DNA of 64,000 nt from Hymenolepis diminuta (Eukaryota > Platyhelminthes > Cestoda > Cyclophyllidea > Hymenolepididae), in the NCBI GenBank assembly GCA_900708905.1, contig CAADRB010000030.1, forward strand, positions 887,900 to 951,899. The letters run 5' to 3'. The position numbers and the translations under genes are program-made. This document shows, piece after piece, positions 47,335-64,000 of this stretch; the stretch's first letter is position 1; every line of letters begins with the position of its first letter. The notes beneath the pieces were generated by a model. That model was not told the DNA's origin, searched no databases, and saw only the letters and a program-made list of their open reading frames with translations.

Positions 47335-49648
47335 GACATCAAATCAAACAATTGAAGAAACGAAATTTATCGCCCGCGATAATTTTTACATAGTAAAACA
47401 CATGTGGCTCGAAATGTTGTCTTCTGTTAGAGAAGCACTAATATCATAATTGGTCAAAACACAAAATTTATAAACAATAATTAAACCATAAATGCTTGGT
47501 GATAAAGCGATTATTTTTTGAAAATAGCATGAGTTAAATACTTGATCATCCTGCGTAATTATGAATAATGCCGACGAAAAAATTTAGATAATTTTTGCAG
47601 TGTCGTGCTTTTTAATAATTAAATTTTAAGTGAATTTTAGAGTGTAGTGTGAATCTTTAGAGTCTAAAACGGTCCGACCTTAGATAAAGGTTATATCGGA
47701 GACATTTTGTTTAAAGTTTCGACTGGAGGTACAAGTATTCATTGGGAGATTGTTGAATAAGAAGGAGAGCCTAGGTAAAAAGACAAAGTGGTGGTCATGT
47801 TACACAAGACACTAGCGGACGTGACAAGACGGTCTGCAGTAAGAGGCTAGTTCTACATGTGGCCATTGCCATTGGTCTATCAATTTATGGCTAGCTGGTG
47901 ATTGGATGCTTTGAGTAGCGGAACCCTCTTATCGATCAATGTGATCGCCAACTTAGTCTAGTTTTGGTTTAGTGTGTGGCCTAAGGTCCTGCACCTTAAA
48001 ATATCTTAATTAGTTATGACATTCAATTATTTTTAGTAATTTATATTTCCCTGAATAAAGAAGAGCACTTCAAATTTAGCTAAATAAAGATACCTCTAAT
48101 TTAGCTAAGCAATTAATTGTTTACAAAGTAGATTACAAATGCTAAGTGGACTTCCATCTAGTTTAAGCCGATTTATTTGTTCAGAATACCAAATGAGCGA
48201 TATGATAAGATGGGTCTGCGCAGCGTTGTTGGGAGACTTTTCCATTTAACTTTCAAACAGTGTAAGGAGACATTCAGGTTGATCGTTTATTTTATTTTAC
48301 TGGGATATTTGTCATCATTTCACAAACTATATGTCTAAATTTTCACATCTGACTGACGTCTTACATAGAAACGTTTGTATATAATTTATATAATCAATAA
48401 ATAAGGTGGCTTCTCCGCGATATTCGAAATGGTTCAGCGGCATGAGTGACTTGATTTATTTATTCCATCTGACCCCAGTCCATATTACTTTATTACATCA
48501 ACGTAGCGTAGAAGCTATTCTACGGTAATGATAGAAAATCACACTTTCAAAATTGAGGATGCTAAAAGTTGTGAGTGTACAAAATAATACCGAAAAATCG
48601 TGATGAAAATTCGGGAGAATGAGTAGGGGATTGAGGGGAAGAAGGAAGAAGGTCGGAACACACGGAGAGATCATTTTGCGATTCAAGACTGTTTGTAAAC
48701 GTGCAGGAGGATGGAAGAGATACGAAGAAGGTTGTCGAATTGCGCGTGCACAATGTACTATTAAAGAAAAAGTAGGTCTAAAATAACTTTTAGAAACCAA
48801 ATAGGAGGGTAAAACTGTAATAGCACAATTTGTATATATAACTACAGGACAATTAGAACGGTTATAATTTAGAGCTTCTAAGTATGTCTCTGTGCATAAA
48901 ATATCGCAAACTCTTTTCAGTGACAATTACAGCTTCGTTTCGCTGACTATACTTAGCGTTATAACTGAAATAAGAAAGATTCGATAAGTTAAATCTTAAG
49001 AGGTATCACATGAGCGAATTAATATCAGTTTAGGTGACTGTACAATAATGTAGTGTGGCTTAAATATCTGATGATGTAGCTTTTAAGATTCGCCTTCGGC
49101 AAAATTTACCTACTTTCTTCCCATAAAATCGATGCATGATCAAATTGAACAGATCCAAAATTTAAAACGCATTTGTGTGAGATTTAATAAATTATATAAA
49201 ATGAATGCGAATCAGTTGTTTAAGTGATATTGAATACCAAACAGAATAGTAGGCTTGGTAGAGTAGTTCACAATTTGTTAGCGCAATAATGGCATTGCGG
49301 ATAAGGATATAAACAGAAAACCCATTTATGAGCGTGTAAAAGTTGTATAAAGTGGAATTTTTCCCAATTTGAAATGTGCTAAAACTGTTATTTTAAACAA
49401 GGTATAAAAAAATTATTAAGTAGTAGTAAACTATAATAGCAATCAAGTAAATTCCACAGTGCATTGTCCTCATACAATCTTGTCTAAAATTTACGCTATA
49501 TAAAGTTTTTTTAATTCTTTGGAAATGAAATATAATGATATTCTAAGTGCTTCATTCTTTTTATAAAATTGTTTCCTTATTTATACCATGTTTGAATCAT
49601 CCTGTGAATGTGCGGCAAAGTTGGCACATATTTACATCGTCCAGATGG
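47335..49648. other. Divergent intergenic region, ZC3H3-like / EMC6
   Basis: About 2.3 kb between the start codons of two divergently transcribed genes, so both promoters should lie here. I see no clear TATA box placed for either gene. The stretch 48498-48926 is open on the minus strand for 142 codons and has a 50-codon ATG frame on the plus strand ending at a GTAGGT donor-like site (about 48771). It is less AT-rich than its surroundings and could contain an unrecognised exon. No homology is evident. Confidence 0.4.
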
Positions 49649-50027
49649 ATGCCAGTGGGTTTGCTTGTACTTTGTTTAATACTAACCTCATTTTTACGTA
49701 TTTTTAATAGCGAACTCAGAGACACCGCTTGCATTTAGTGCTTCTGCAGCACAAAACAATCACCGAATCGTAAGCTACTGCCGTACCTCTCTAGCCGCAT
49801 TAGCTGGTGTGACAGCTGGCATTCTTGGTCTCACGGGCATCATTGGCTTCATATTCTACTTTGCATGCAGCATGTTCCTTTCCCTACTCTTCTTCCAAAA
49901 AACCGGCCGTGAATGGAAGAGATACTTCCTCAGCAAATATACTGTTTTCACTAGCCTTATTTTCGGAGAAACATTAACTTACATACTTTGTTGGACATTT
50001 ATTTACGGAATGGTTCATGTGTATTAA
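49649..50027 (+). CDS. EMC6: ER membrane protein complex subunit 6
   Basis: Two exons: 49649-49658 (ATG plus 7 bases) and 49711-50027, joined across a 52-nt GT-AG intron in phase 1. The product is 108 residues; vertebrate EMC6 is about 110. The core reads YCRTSLAALAGVTAGILGLTG, then GFIFYFACSMFLSLLFF, and ends TYILCWTFIYGMVHVY, the highly conserved C-terminus of EMC6/TMEM93. Hydrophobic membrane segments cover roughly residues 37-64 and 82-104. EMC6 is a core membrane subunit of the ER membrane protein complex, which inserts tail-anchored and multipass proteins. The second exon could alternatively begin nine bases later (CAG|AGAC), but only the 49710 acceptor joins in frame to the short first exon. 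An ATTAAA poly(A) signal lies at 50105-50110. Confidence 0.94.
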
Positions 50028-50118
50028 TACACCCTTTTGCCTACTCTTGAAATACGCATTTTTACAAAAAGTACCTGGAGGATACTGTAATTTTTTATAT
50101 TTACATTAAAATGAAGGT
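50028..50118. other. Convergent 3' intergenic, 91 bp between stops
   Basis: EMC6 (plus) and the coiled-coil gene (minus) end tail to tail here. Because each transcript must extend past its stop, the two 3' UTRs are expected to overlap. Confidence 0.75.
50105..50110 (+). promoter_or_regulatory. Candidate polyadenylation signal for EMC6
   Basis: ATTAAA, the commonest variant of AATAAA, lies about 80 bases past the EMC6 stop codon and within the 3' region opposite the coiled-coil gene's stop. Confidence 0.45.
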
Positions 50119-53100
50119 CTATGAGGTTGCACAACCGGGGTCATGTTTTTCATTAGAGGAGAGAAAGTGTTGTGAAGATGGAGGTTTAGTTTCTTGTTGT
50201 CGCGGTAACTGAGGTCGTTTGGATTCCAAAGGATTAGGTCTTAGAGTCGAGCGCACATTAATCTGCGTTAGAGGTGCTTTCGGAGTTGTCTAAATAGAAA
50301 AGAAGATAGAAACTGGAGAACTGGAACGATTATTAATATAAACCACTAAGATTACATTAGCCAGACGGAGACGTTTCGCATCGCCCAAAGTGGGTGAATT
50401 CGAAGACTTCTTTAATGAGGCGTCCCTACTCATTGTTCGAGGAGCCTCTTGCCCAATTTTTAATTCCTGCGCCTTTGATTTATCATCAGATTTGTTCTCT
50501 TTATCTGGTCCAGGAATCATTTCAACAGGCGATAACTTATGACGGCGAATTGGAGTAAATTCAGCAGGTCGACGGATCGGAGTAATTTCGGGAACATGAC
50601 GAGATGAAATCGACACCGGTTGTTCAGCTACGGAATTAAGAAATGTCAAATGATATGCGAAACTGATAAGCCTTCTATCCGGAAGGAAAGCTGGACTAGC
50701 TTGAAAATAACAAGTGATGATTTATTCTTGGAAAGGCGCTAGCTGCACCACTTATTCACATTCGATAAATTTTAAACTAAACTAAGGAAAAGATATAAAC
50801 TTAATGAACTTGAGCTAACGAGTAAGTTAAACTTACTTGAAATCAAAGAAACAGACTCTCATTCGCCACATTAATAAAAAATCTCAGCTGAAAGTCGATG
50901 ACGGTTTGCACTTAGGAATCAGATACCGGATTCAGAAGGTTATACCATGACACAATCATTCTACTTTTTTTGCGTTTCGATGACTCAATTATTAAAGTGG
51001 CGTCCATCTAGGTCTAAGTTTAAGTTCATTAATATCTACGAGTTTAGCTTGCGTAAAATAGAAAGTTATTTATTTTAAGATAAAAAAAGAGATTGATCGT
51101 AAAAAGGATATATTTTTTCGCTAGAAATAATAATAAAGAAGCAAGGGCAAATCTAACTGGCTTATACGATTTGCATTTATAAAGGTGGATGCGGAGCCGC
51201 TGCTCAATTTTTTAAAATTGATTAATTCCGATGTGCGCTTTCTTCCGCTATCAGACAAACTTAAGGTGATCAATGAAATGGAGATTAAGAAAATCTCATT
51301 CCGTGTGAATTTTCAATTTCGAAAACCAATATCAATCGCCTTTAAAGTCAAGCTCCATTCGGCGGAACTCTCGAATATCTCAACCAATCGCAACCGTAAC
51401 TATATAAAGATATCCGATTTCAAATCTCCTAATTTCATTTTTCCTTTCCTTCTATCAATGCCGCATTTAAAGCCATACATTTCCCTGTTCAAATCTAATG
51501 CTTGATATGACCTTTTGATCAAACAGTCAAACGATATCCCAATCTGTGGCCGATTAGGAAGCTACTCAAAGAGGCCAACCAAAATAACTATACATACCTT
51601 TTGAGCTTGTATTACGATGAGAAGCTTGCGAGGAGGAGCCCGTTTGGTTCACAGTGTCACCCGAGTTCTTTGACTTGATAGAACTGTTGTATCTACTGTA
51701 CCTTTCGGCAACCTGCTTGGCAAAGTTAGCTGCAGTTACTGGATCAAACAACTCATCAAAAGTCGCCCGATATCGTTCAACCTGGACCGCCTTTTCTGCT
51801 ATTTCATCTTGAAGCTAAAAAGCGCACCAATGAAATACACAATAAACACACGTTCACATCGAAGTTGATCTAAGTGACTCAGAGCTCACCTTTTGAATAA
51901 GGCGATTCTTGCTTTCCAGCTCTTCACTAAGACGTGACTTTTCCGATTTATTTTCTTTCAATTCACTAGCTAACTGATCAATAAAAGTGCTGGTTGATTC
52001 CAGAGACTGGATCTTTGATTTCAGCTCTTTTTCCTATTTAAAATAGAACGAATGTGATAAACCGAAGATCAGAAAATTTGTGAAGTAGAGACTGTTAAGT
52101 CTATTACTTTAAGTTGAAGTAGATGATAGGGATTGACTTCTGGATTGAATAACTCAGAAACTGAATCGGATTCTCGCCATGACCGTAACCAAGGTAATGA
52201 CTAAAAGACAGAGAGGCATTTTAAAAAAATTAGTGTAATAAAAATGAAGGACAAATAAACGAAAACGTACGGTAAGGAGACCTTCTATTCGGCGACTAAG
52301 AGAATGAGCAATTTGGAGACCGTTTGATGCAGTGTCTAAACAGTTGAGATCAGACGCGAGGTTGCGAATAAGGGCTAGAACGAAAGTCAGTTTCTTTATT
52401 ACAAATTTCGAAATATTCTACTTTTACGCAAATGTGTTATAAATAACAAAAATAAGGACACCAATTCCATTCGTTAACAGATATAAGCATCAGCAACACT
52501 TACATCAAGCAGGCGATCTTCTCGTGGATGCCAACGGCTTCATAATTGACTGCGCTCCACGAATCCAAATATGAATATAATCTTAAAGCTTCATTTAGAA
52601 AATGTTTTGGCTGCCCAGTCACCTCTGTCCAGTCCCACTCACTTCACCCATTCTGCCGAATTGGTCCAAATAATAACGTAATCTCTTTTTATCGTTATGT
52701 CGATGCCATTTCTGATTGCTTAAAACCATAAGGTGGGGTAAAGAATCCGACCAATAAAGTTCCACTTACCCAATATACCAAGGAAGAATCGCACCAGAAC
52801 AGTGAGATTAATAATTGTATGAGAATACTTATACAAAAGAAATCCTTCAGGGTTATAGAAAAGATCTTAATACTTGGAATACCACATATCTAGATGTTTC
52901 AAATCTTACAAAAGATTAGTACTTGTAAAACGCCACCTATCAGACTTTTACCAGCGGATAATTAACACCAATGCAAAGACTTGTGGAGAAGCGATGATGT
53001 TTCTTTCGATGATATTCGAAAGAAGCCAGTGACACACAAACAAGATGATCTATTTATTTGGTCAACAAAGAAGAGTCTAGCCTAAACTCTACACTGAAAA

Positions 53101-54261
53101 ATTAAAGTTAAGACGTCTAACCAGTGGATATGAATGAAATGACTATTATCAATCAAAATCTTTTGATGAATTTGACGTAATCTACTTTTACAGTATTTGT
53201 GAAGACCCTTAGCCAACACAGACTTAAGTTGAACAATAAAACATTCAAAAATAAACCTAATATCTTAATATTAGAAATGATAAGTCCATGCATTATATAT
53301 TCCCCCAATGATATAACACGAATTTTAGACAAAAGGAAGACAGCCTCAAATTTTTGATCAGAAACTTGTCTAATGATTAATATTGGGTAGTTGGTCATTA
53401 AAAACGTTTCGACCACAAGACTGCTAACCTTACAGATGTCGAACTTACTGCTGAATCTGTGACAATCATCGAGTTGAATAAAGAAATGAATTATGAAAAG
53501 GCATCTATAAGAATCTTACAAGCGATTTCGGAAGAGGCTGTTTCTAAGAATGTATAGCGTTTCTTTTCTTCCTGTAGTTGAGCTTTCACATATGCGACAG
53601 TCTTTTGGGAGACTTCAAGAGATTCTGCAAACGAAATTAAAAATATATTCATCAAAATATATCGCAACAAATTGGAAACAAACGAAATAAAACCTCGAGC
53701 TCTATCCAGATCATATTTTGCATTTCGAAGGTCAGTTTTCAGTGTGTCATCTTCATACTCCTTTTTGTCACAAATACTCTCCAAAGCTGCAAAAACGTCC
53801 GTTCTATTTAGATCAATTTTGTCCTGAGATCGGATAAGAGCATTCTCTTCGCATATCTTGACATATTCATTAACAATATAAGTGATACTCTCAATATTTA
53901 AGGCTCCCAAAAGTTTTCTTAGAGCCATTGTAAGTGTTTGACAAGTAAATACAAGGTCTTCAGAAGTCAGATTGTCGGATTTGAGAATACATAAAGTAGA
54001 TTTAATTGCTGAATAATTGACTAGGCTTTCAGCTCTCCATAAGTCCAGTGCTTGATAATGCGCGAAGTGAGGGGTTTCACCAGACTCGGAGTCTTTAAGA
54101 CTTGCAGCTTTCTTTAATAGAGGAGAAGCAGTATCGGAAATGGGAGCGGATTCAATGCTCGCCTTTGAGGGAGTACTTAGGAAAATCTTCTTAATTTTCT
54201 CCGCATCTTGACGAATGTCATTGAGCAGACGCATAGAAGACGGATCAAGATTTGACTGCAT
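50119..54261 (-). CDS. Unidentified multi-exon coiled-coil protein
   Basis: Supported exons: 54261-53694, 53624-53520, 52610-52504, 52374-52271, 52200-52108, 52033-51890, 51814-51598, 50699-50356 and 50289-50119 (stop). A 23-nt exon at 53456-53434 would join phase-correctly but is speculative. The estimated product is about 620 residues. The N-terminal 190 residues are helical (LLNDIRQDAEKIKKIF, then ALDLWRAESLVNYSAIK). Heptad-type coiled coil follows (LEVSQKTVAYVKAQLQEEKK; KELKSKIQSLE through SEELESKNRLIQKLQDEI). The tail is disordered and basic, with a duplicated TPIRR motif and PGPDKENKS. Most junctions keep frame with GT-AG sites; introns are mostly 66-75 nt, with one of 898 nt. The join 52504/52374 does not keep frame, so an exon is missing or the sequence has an indel there. 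The ATG has a TAG just upstream, and an acceptor-like CTTTAG abuts it. A cytoskeletal or spindle role would be a guess. Confidence 0.6.
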
Positions 54262-55712
54262 ACCTTTCTAAAGTAAAATTAAGATAATGGAACACATTGC
54301 GGAAACTTGACAAGTATATATCATAATGCAAATTTGGGAATTAAATTCCACAAAACAACAATAACTACCTAGAAATAATTAAAGTACAACATAAATAATA
54401 AATATGATCCATCAAATAATAACAAAAAGACGTGAACCTCCGATAAACTCATCCTTCTCCGATTGACTTTTAAGGACGCTTCATACACAAGTTACGATTG
54501 CTGATATGTTAAAACGCAACCTCAATAAAAATCAATGAGTGTTAATATACCAACTAGCACACGTGCGAGTTAAGTAAGTAAGTATATGTTATTTATATGG
54601 ATTTAGATTTTGTTTGTATAAGAAGTAACAAAAGACAGCTATCTTAATTACAGTAGCTTTGGAACTTTAAAAACAAACAAATCGCGCTTTATACAAGTCT
54701 TATAAAGTTATTAAGCCTGGTTTCCTTTATTAATTGTTGCTTTAAACAAGTATTTCTTGTTATATTCCTTGATTTTATACCTGTAAACGTACGTAAACTG
54801 ATCGGAACAGCCAATGGATTGGTTGATTTCAATAGGCCTAACGTAAAATAAGTTGCAGCTTGATTTCAATACAGTAAGATATAATTGATCCAAATAAGAT
54901 GACAGCAAATATTAATAAATTGAACCGATTTTACACTTCAAGTCAGGATTGTATAAATACGTCTCAATTCCCTAATTTAAACGCAAATATTATTTAATTC
55001 CAAGCGCCTGTCTCCTTATTTATATTTTTGGTTAACTGCCGGATCAGAATGATTATTGCTGATTCCTTTATCCTCAGAATCGATATATTATTATACCATT
55101 AATATGCCTTAAAGTGATATACCCTTGTATTTAAAAGGTCACTGAATATTGAATTATTTATTCAGTGTTGTTTTAAAAATGGTGCTCAATGATAAAAGAT
55201 GCAAATATTGAGGCGAGAATTCACGTTTTATTTCTAAATTGATTAAGGTTTAAAGAAATTTTCATCGAGTAGACGATTGCGACAATGGTTATAGTCGAAC
55301 GAATAGATTTCTCTCTCTGACATAGTAATTTCATTTACGAGACGTTTATATCATGAAGGTTTTTATCTACATCTTATTAAAGTATTCGCAAATGTCAATT
55401 AGCATATGAAAGTATAAAGTAAACCATTCGTATTGTAAATTCATTTAACTTGTACAAATTTAGCTATGCTTATAGATTAATTAAACAGCATGCATTCTTT
55501 TTTTAAATTTTCTGCAAAACCAGTAAAACCGCTCACGAGTTAAGTTCGTTAAGGTCATTTGCGTCAACGAGAAAGCTGTAGTTTTTGGGTAGAGCCTCGG
55601 TGAGTTGTATTTGCTAGTATATTTTAATAAAGTATGGTATTCTAGTCATTATCCTTCTAATCTTTAAATTGGTATTTAGGTTCAACACAATATCCTTCTT
55701 CATTCAGTAGAT
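54262..55712. promoter_or_regulatory. Divergent intergenic region, coiled-coil gene / YME1L
   Basis: This 1.45-kb region separates two head-to-head start codons and should contain both promoters and 5' UTRs. The sequence is AT-rich with no clear TATA or initiator element. A TTTACTTTAG tract just upstream of 54261 resembles a splice acceptor, so the coiled-coil gene may have a non-coding first exon here. Confidence 0.4.
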
Positions 55713-62637
<6,925 letters not shown>

Positions 62638-63499
62638 GTGAGTTACATCCATCATCATCTCTCCTTTTATTTGATTGAATTTGTTAATTCAGGCCTTTTA
62701 CTGTTTGGACTACAAAGTTTTAAGTAAAGCAAACTGATTTCAATCTACTCCGATCAACTTAAATCAATCCAAGTCCGTATTGAAGCACAGTATTCACCGT
62801 AGAGGGCTTCTGTTCGGAACAACATGACTTTGTTGTGTGTATGAGTTAACTGAGGTGATTTATCTATCAAAAAGTGGGAGTATAATTATTTATAATCCGG
62901 AATTAACAAATGGAAAATAGGGCGGACGTGAGAATGAGTAAGCTTGGCATGAATGAATAGTCTAATTGCATAGTAAGGTTCTATAAATATCCTCAGACAT
63001 TTAAATGCTCTCGAACGTTCCAAGTGCCAAAGACCAGCAGACTATGAAATTGAAAAACAAGTTGTTCGAGAGTATATTTGGTAATGGATCATTACTGAAA
63101 TGCATGCTCAGGTCAATGCAGACTTTCATGCGAAACTCAGGTGCACGAGTTCTATAATTGAGTCCCCAATGATTCAAGAAGTTGCGGACTAATGCTTATG
63201 TGTAATTTAAAGTTTTATAGTTAAGGAAAAGTCAAATATCCTAATTCTAAAATTCTTGAAACCTAGACTTGATTGACACCTCGAACAAATGGAAAGCATA
63301 TGCCTTCATTCATCAACTTGTCTAGAAAATATTCTCTTAATTATGTATACGGAATCCTCACGAATTGCCTTAAATTTTTTACATGATATTACTATCATCC
63401 ATAATACTACAGAAATATAACCAATTTTTAATAGTGGAAAACAATTGAAATCGATTAATATTCTAAAATATGCTAAAAAGGAGGGGACGAAGAAAATTC

Positions 63500-63720
63500 T
63501 AGAGCAATATTACAATATCAAACTGTTTTACTTCATTTGATTTTTGGATCCAAATTTTATAATGTTTACTAAATGGTATCTCACGTTCCAAAATTCAGAT
63601 TTCGTGATTCATTTCCTAGATTGTACCAAGTTTCTGTTTGCGGTGCCTAGTGCTTATCGACTGGTTGTTGGTCGGTCTTGCGGCTTCAGTTCTTTTTTTA
63701 AGATTGTTAAGAAGGCAAAA
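63500..63720 (+). repeat. Degenerate copy of the inverted-repeat family
   Basis: Aligns in the same orientation with about 22797-23010, the left arm of the perfect inverted repeat. Shared blocks are GAGCAA, TTACTTCATTTGA, TTTACTAAATGG, TCACGTTCC / TCACGTCCC, TTTCGTGATTC / TTTCACGATTC, TTTGCGGTG / TCTGCGATG and CTTGCGGCTTCA / CTTGTCGCTTCA. Divergence is substantial, so this copy is older or unrestrained. It lies in the YME1L intron, immediately 5' of a mariner insertion. No second inverted arm is visible before the window ends. Confidence 0.6.
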
Positions 63721-63755
63721 TAATCTAACAAGATAATCAGCAGCTTAGAATCTTA

Positions 63756-64000
63756 ACACATGGGCTGAAAAGTCCCGGGCCTACCACATAGATGGCGCTA
63801 GTTTTATTGCAGTCACCTTTTTTCAGTTAATACTAACCTTCAAAAGACAGCTGTTAAAATTTCATGATATTCTGTTCATTAGTTTGTGAGTTATTGTGCT
63901 AAGAGTGACACCACTTTTGTTATTTTCAAAACAATGGATCAAAAATAATTTCGTGTTTTAATTTTACACTGCTTCTTGATGGGAAAAAATACCGTTCAAG
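63756..64000 (+). mobile_element. 5' end of a defective mariner element (irritans type)
   Basis: The sequence from about 63756 begins with a terminal-repeat-like GGGCTGAAAAGTCCCGGGCC. It continues with the leader typical of mariner elements (TAGATGGCGCTAGTTTTATT) and reaches an ATG at 63935. The encoded start is MDQK, then a TAA stop where the family has an acidic residue, followed by FRVLILHCFLMGKNTVQ, the conserved mariner transposase N-terminus. The early stop means that this copy cannot make a full transposase from that ATG. It lies in the same orientation as YME1L and inside its intron. The element runs off the window. The leader and N-terminus are otherwise well preserved, so the insertion looks younger than the mariner near 16 kb. 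Confidence 0.88.

Noticed and set aside
53153..53416. 87-codon minus-strand frame within the coiled-coil gene.
   Set aside because: Hydrophobic, Ile/Leu/Phe-rich translation typical of AT-rich intron. It is out of step with the exon phases on either side.
54711..54908. Minus-strand frame as an upstream exon of the coiled-coil gene.
   Set aside because: No donor in a compatible phase and low-complexity translation. The ATG at 54261 with an upstream stop is a sufficient start.

Overview
This is a eukaryotic, AT-rich, gene-poor window. Genes are split by GT-AG introns, some as short as 28-52 nt, and the intergenic DNA carries decayed transposons. There is no operon structure or ribosome-binding-site logic. 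Tiny introns next to kilobase introns, high AT content, mariner and LTR-retroelement fossils and compact protein homologues fit a flatworm (tapeworm or fluke) best. That assignment is inference; the sequence alone does not name the species. There is a 50-base assembly gap (11822-11871) and a 2-base gap (31989-31990).

Layout. Bases 1-46 kb are almost gene-free. They hold a solo LTR (1881-2205), one convincing but unidentified first coding exon on the minus strand (12457-11996), a dead mariner transposase (about 15.7-16.65 kb), a striking perfect 307-bp inverted repeat (22720-23026 / 24034-24340), a decayed LTR retroelement with a Gag zinc-knuckle remnant (about 28.3-30.3 kb), a second solo LTR in the opposite orientation (39474-39838) and a broken Ty3/Gypsy integrase (about 40.1-40.9 kb). 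Bases 46-64 kb are gene-rich: ZC3H3-like CCCH zinc-finger gene (minus, 46164-47334), EMC6 (plus, 49649-50027), an unidentified coiled-coil gene of about ten exons (minus, 50119-54261), and the mitochondrial i-AAA protease YME1L (plus, from 55713 and running off the right edge). A defective mariner lies in the YME1L intron at the very end of the window.

The genes have separate housekeeping roles: nuclear mRNA 3'-end processing/export (ZC3H3), ER membrane-protein insertion (EMC6) and inner-mitochondrial-membrane proteolysis (YME1L). They look like ordinary neighbours and do not form a functional cluster. EMC6 and the coiled-coil gene are tail-to-tail with 91 bp between stop codons. The coiled-coil gene and YME1L are head-to-head with about 1.45 kb between start codons.

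Most unusual items: the perfect long inverted repeat, which has two degenerate relatives elsewhere in the window and may be an undescribed mobile or foldback family; the two solo LTRs, each with an intact 4-bp target duplication; and the 28-, 32- and 35-nt introns of the ZC3H3-like gene. I saw no tRNA, rRNA or CRISPR feature.
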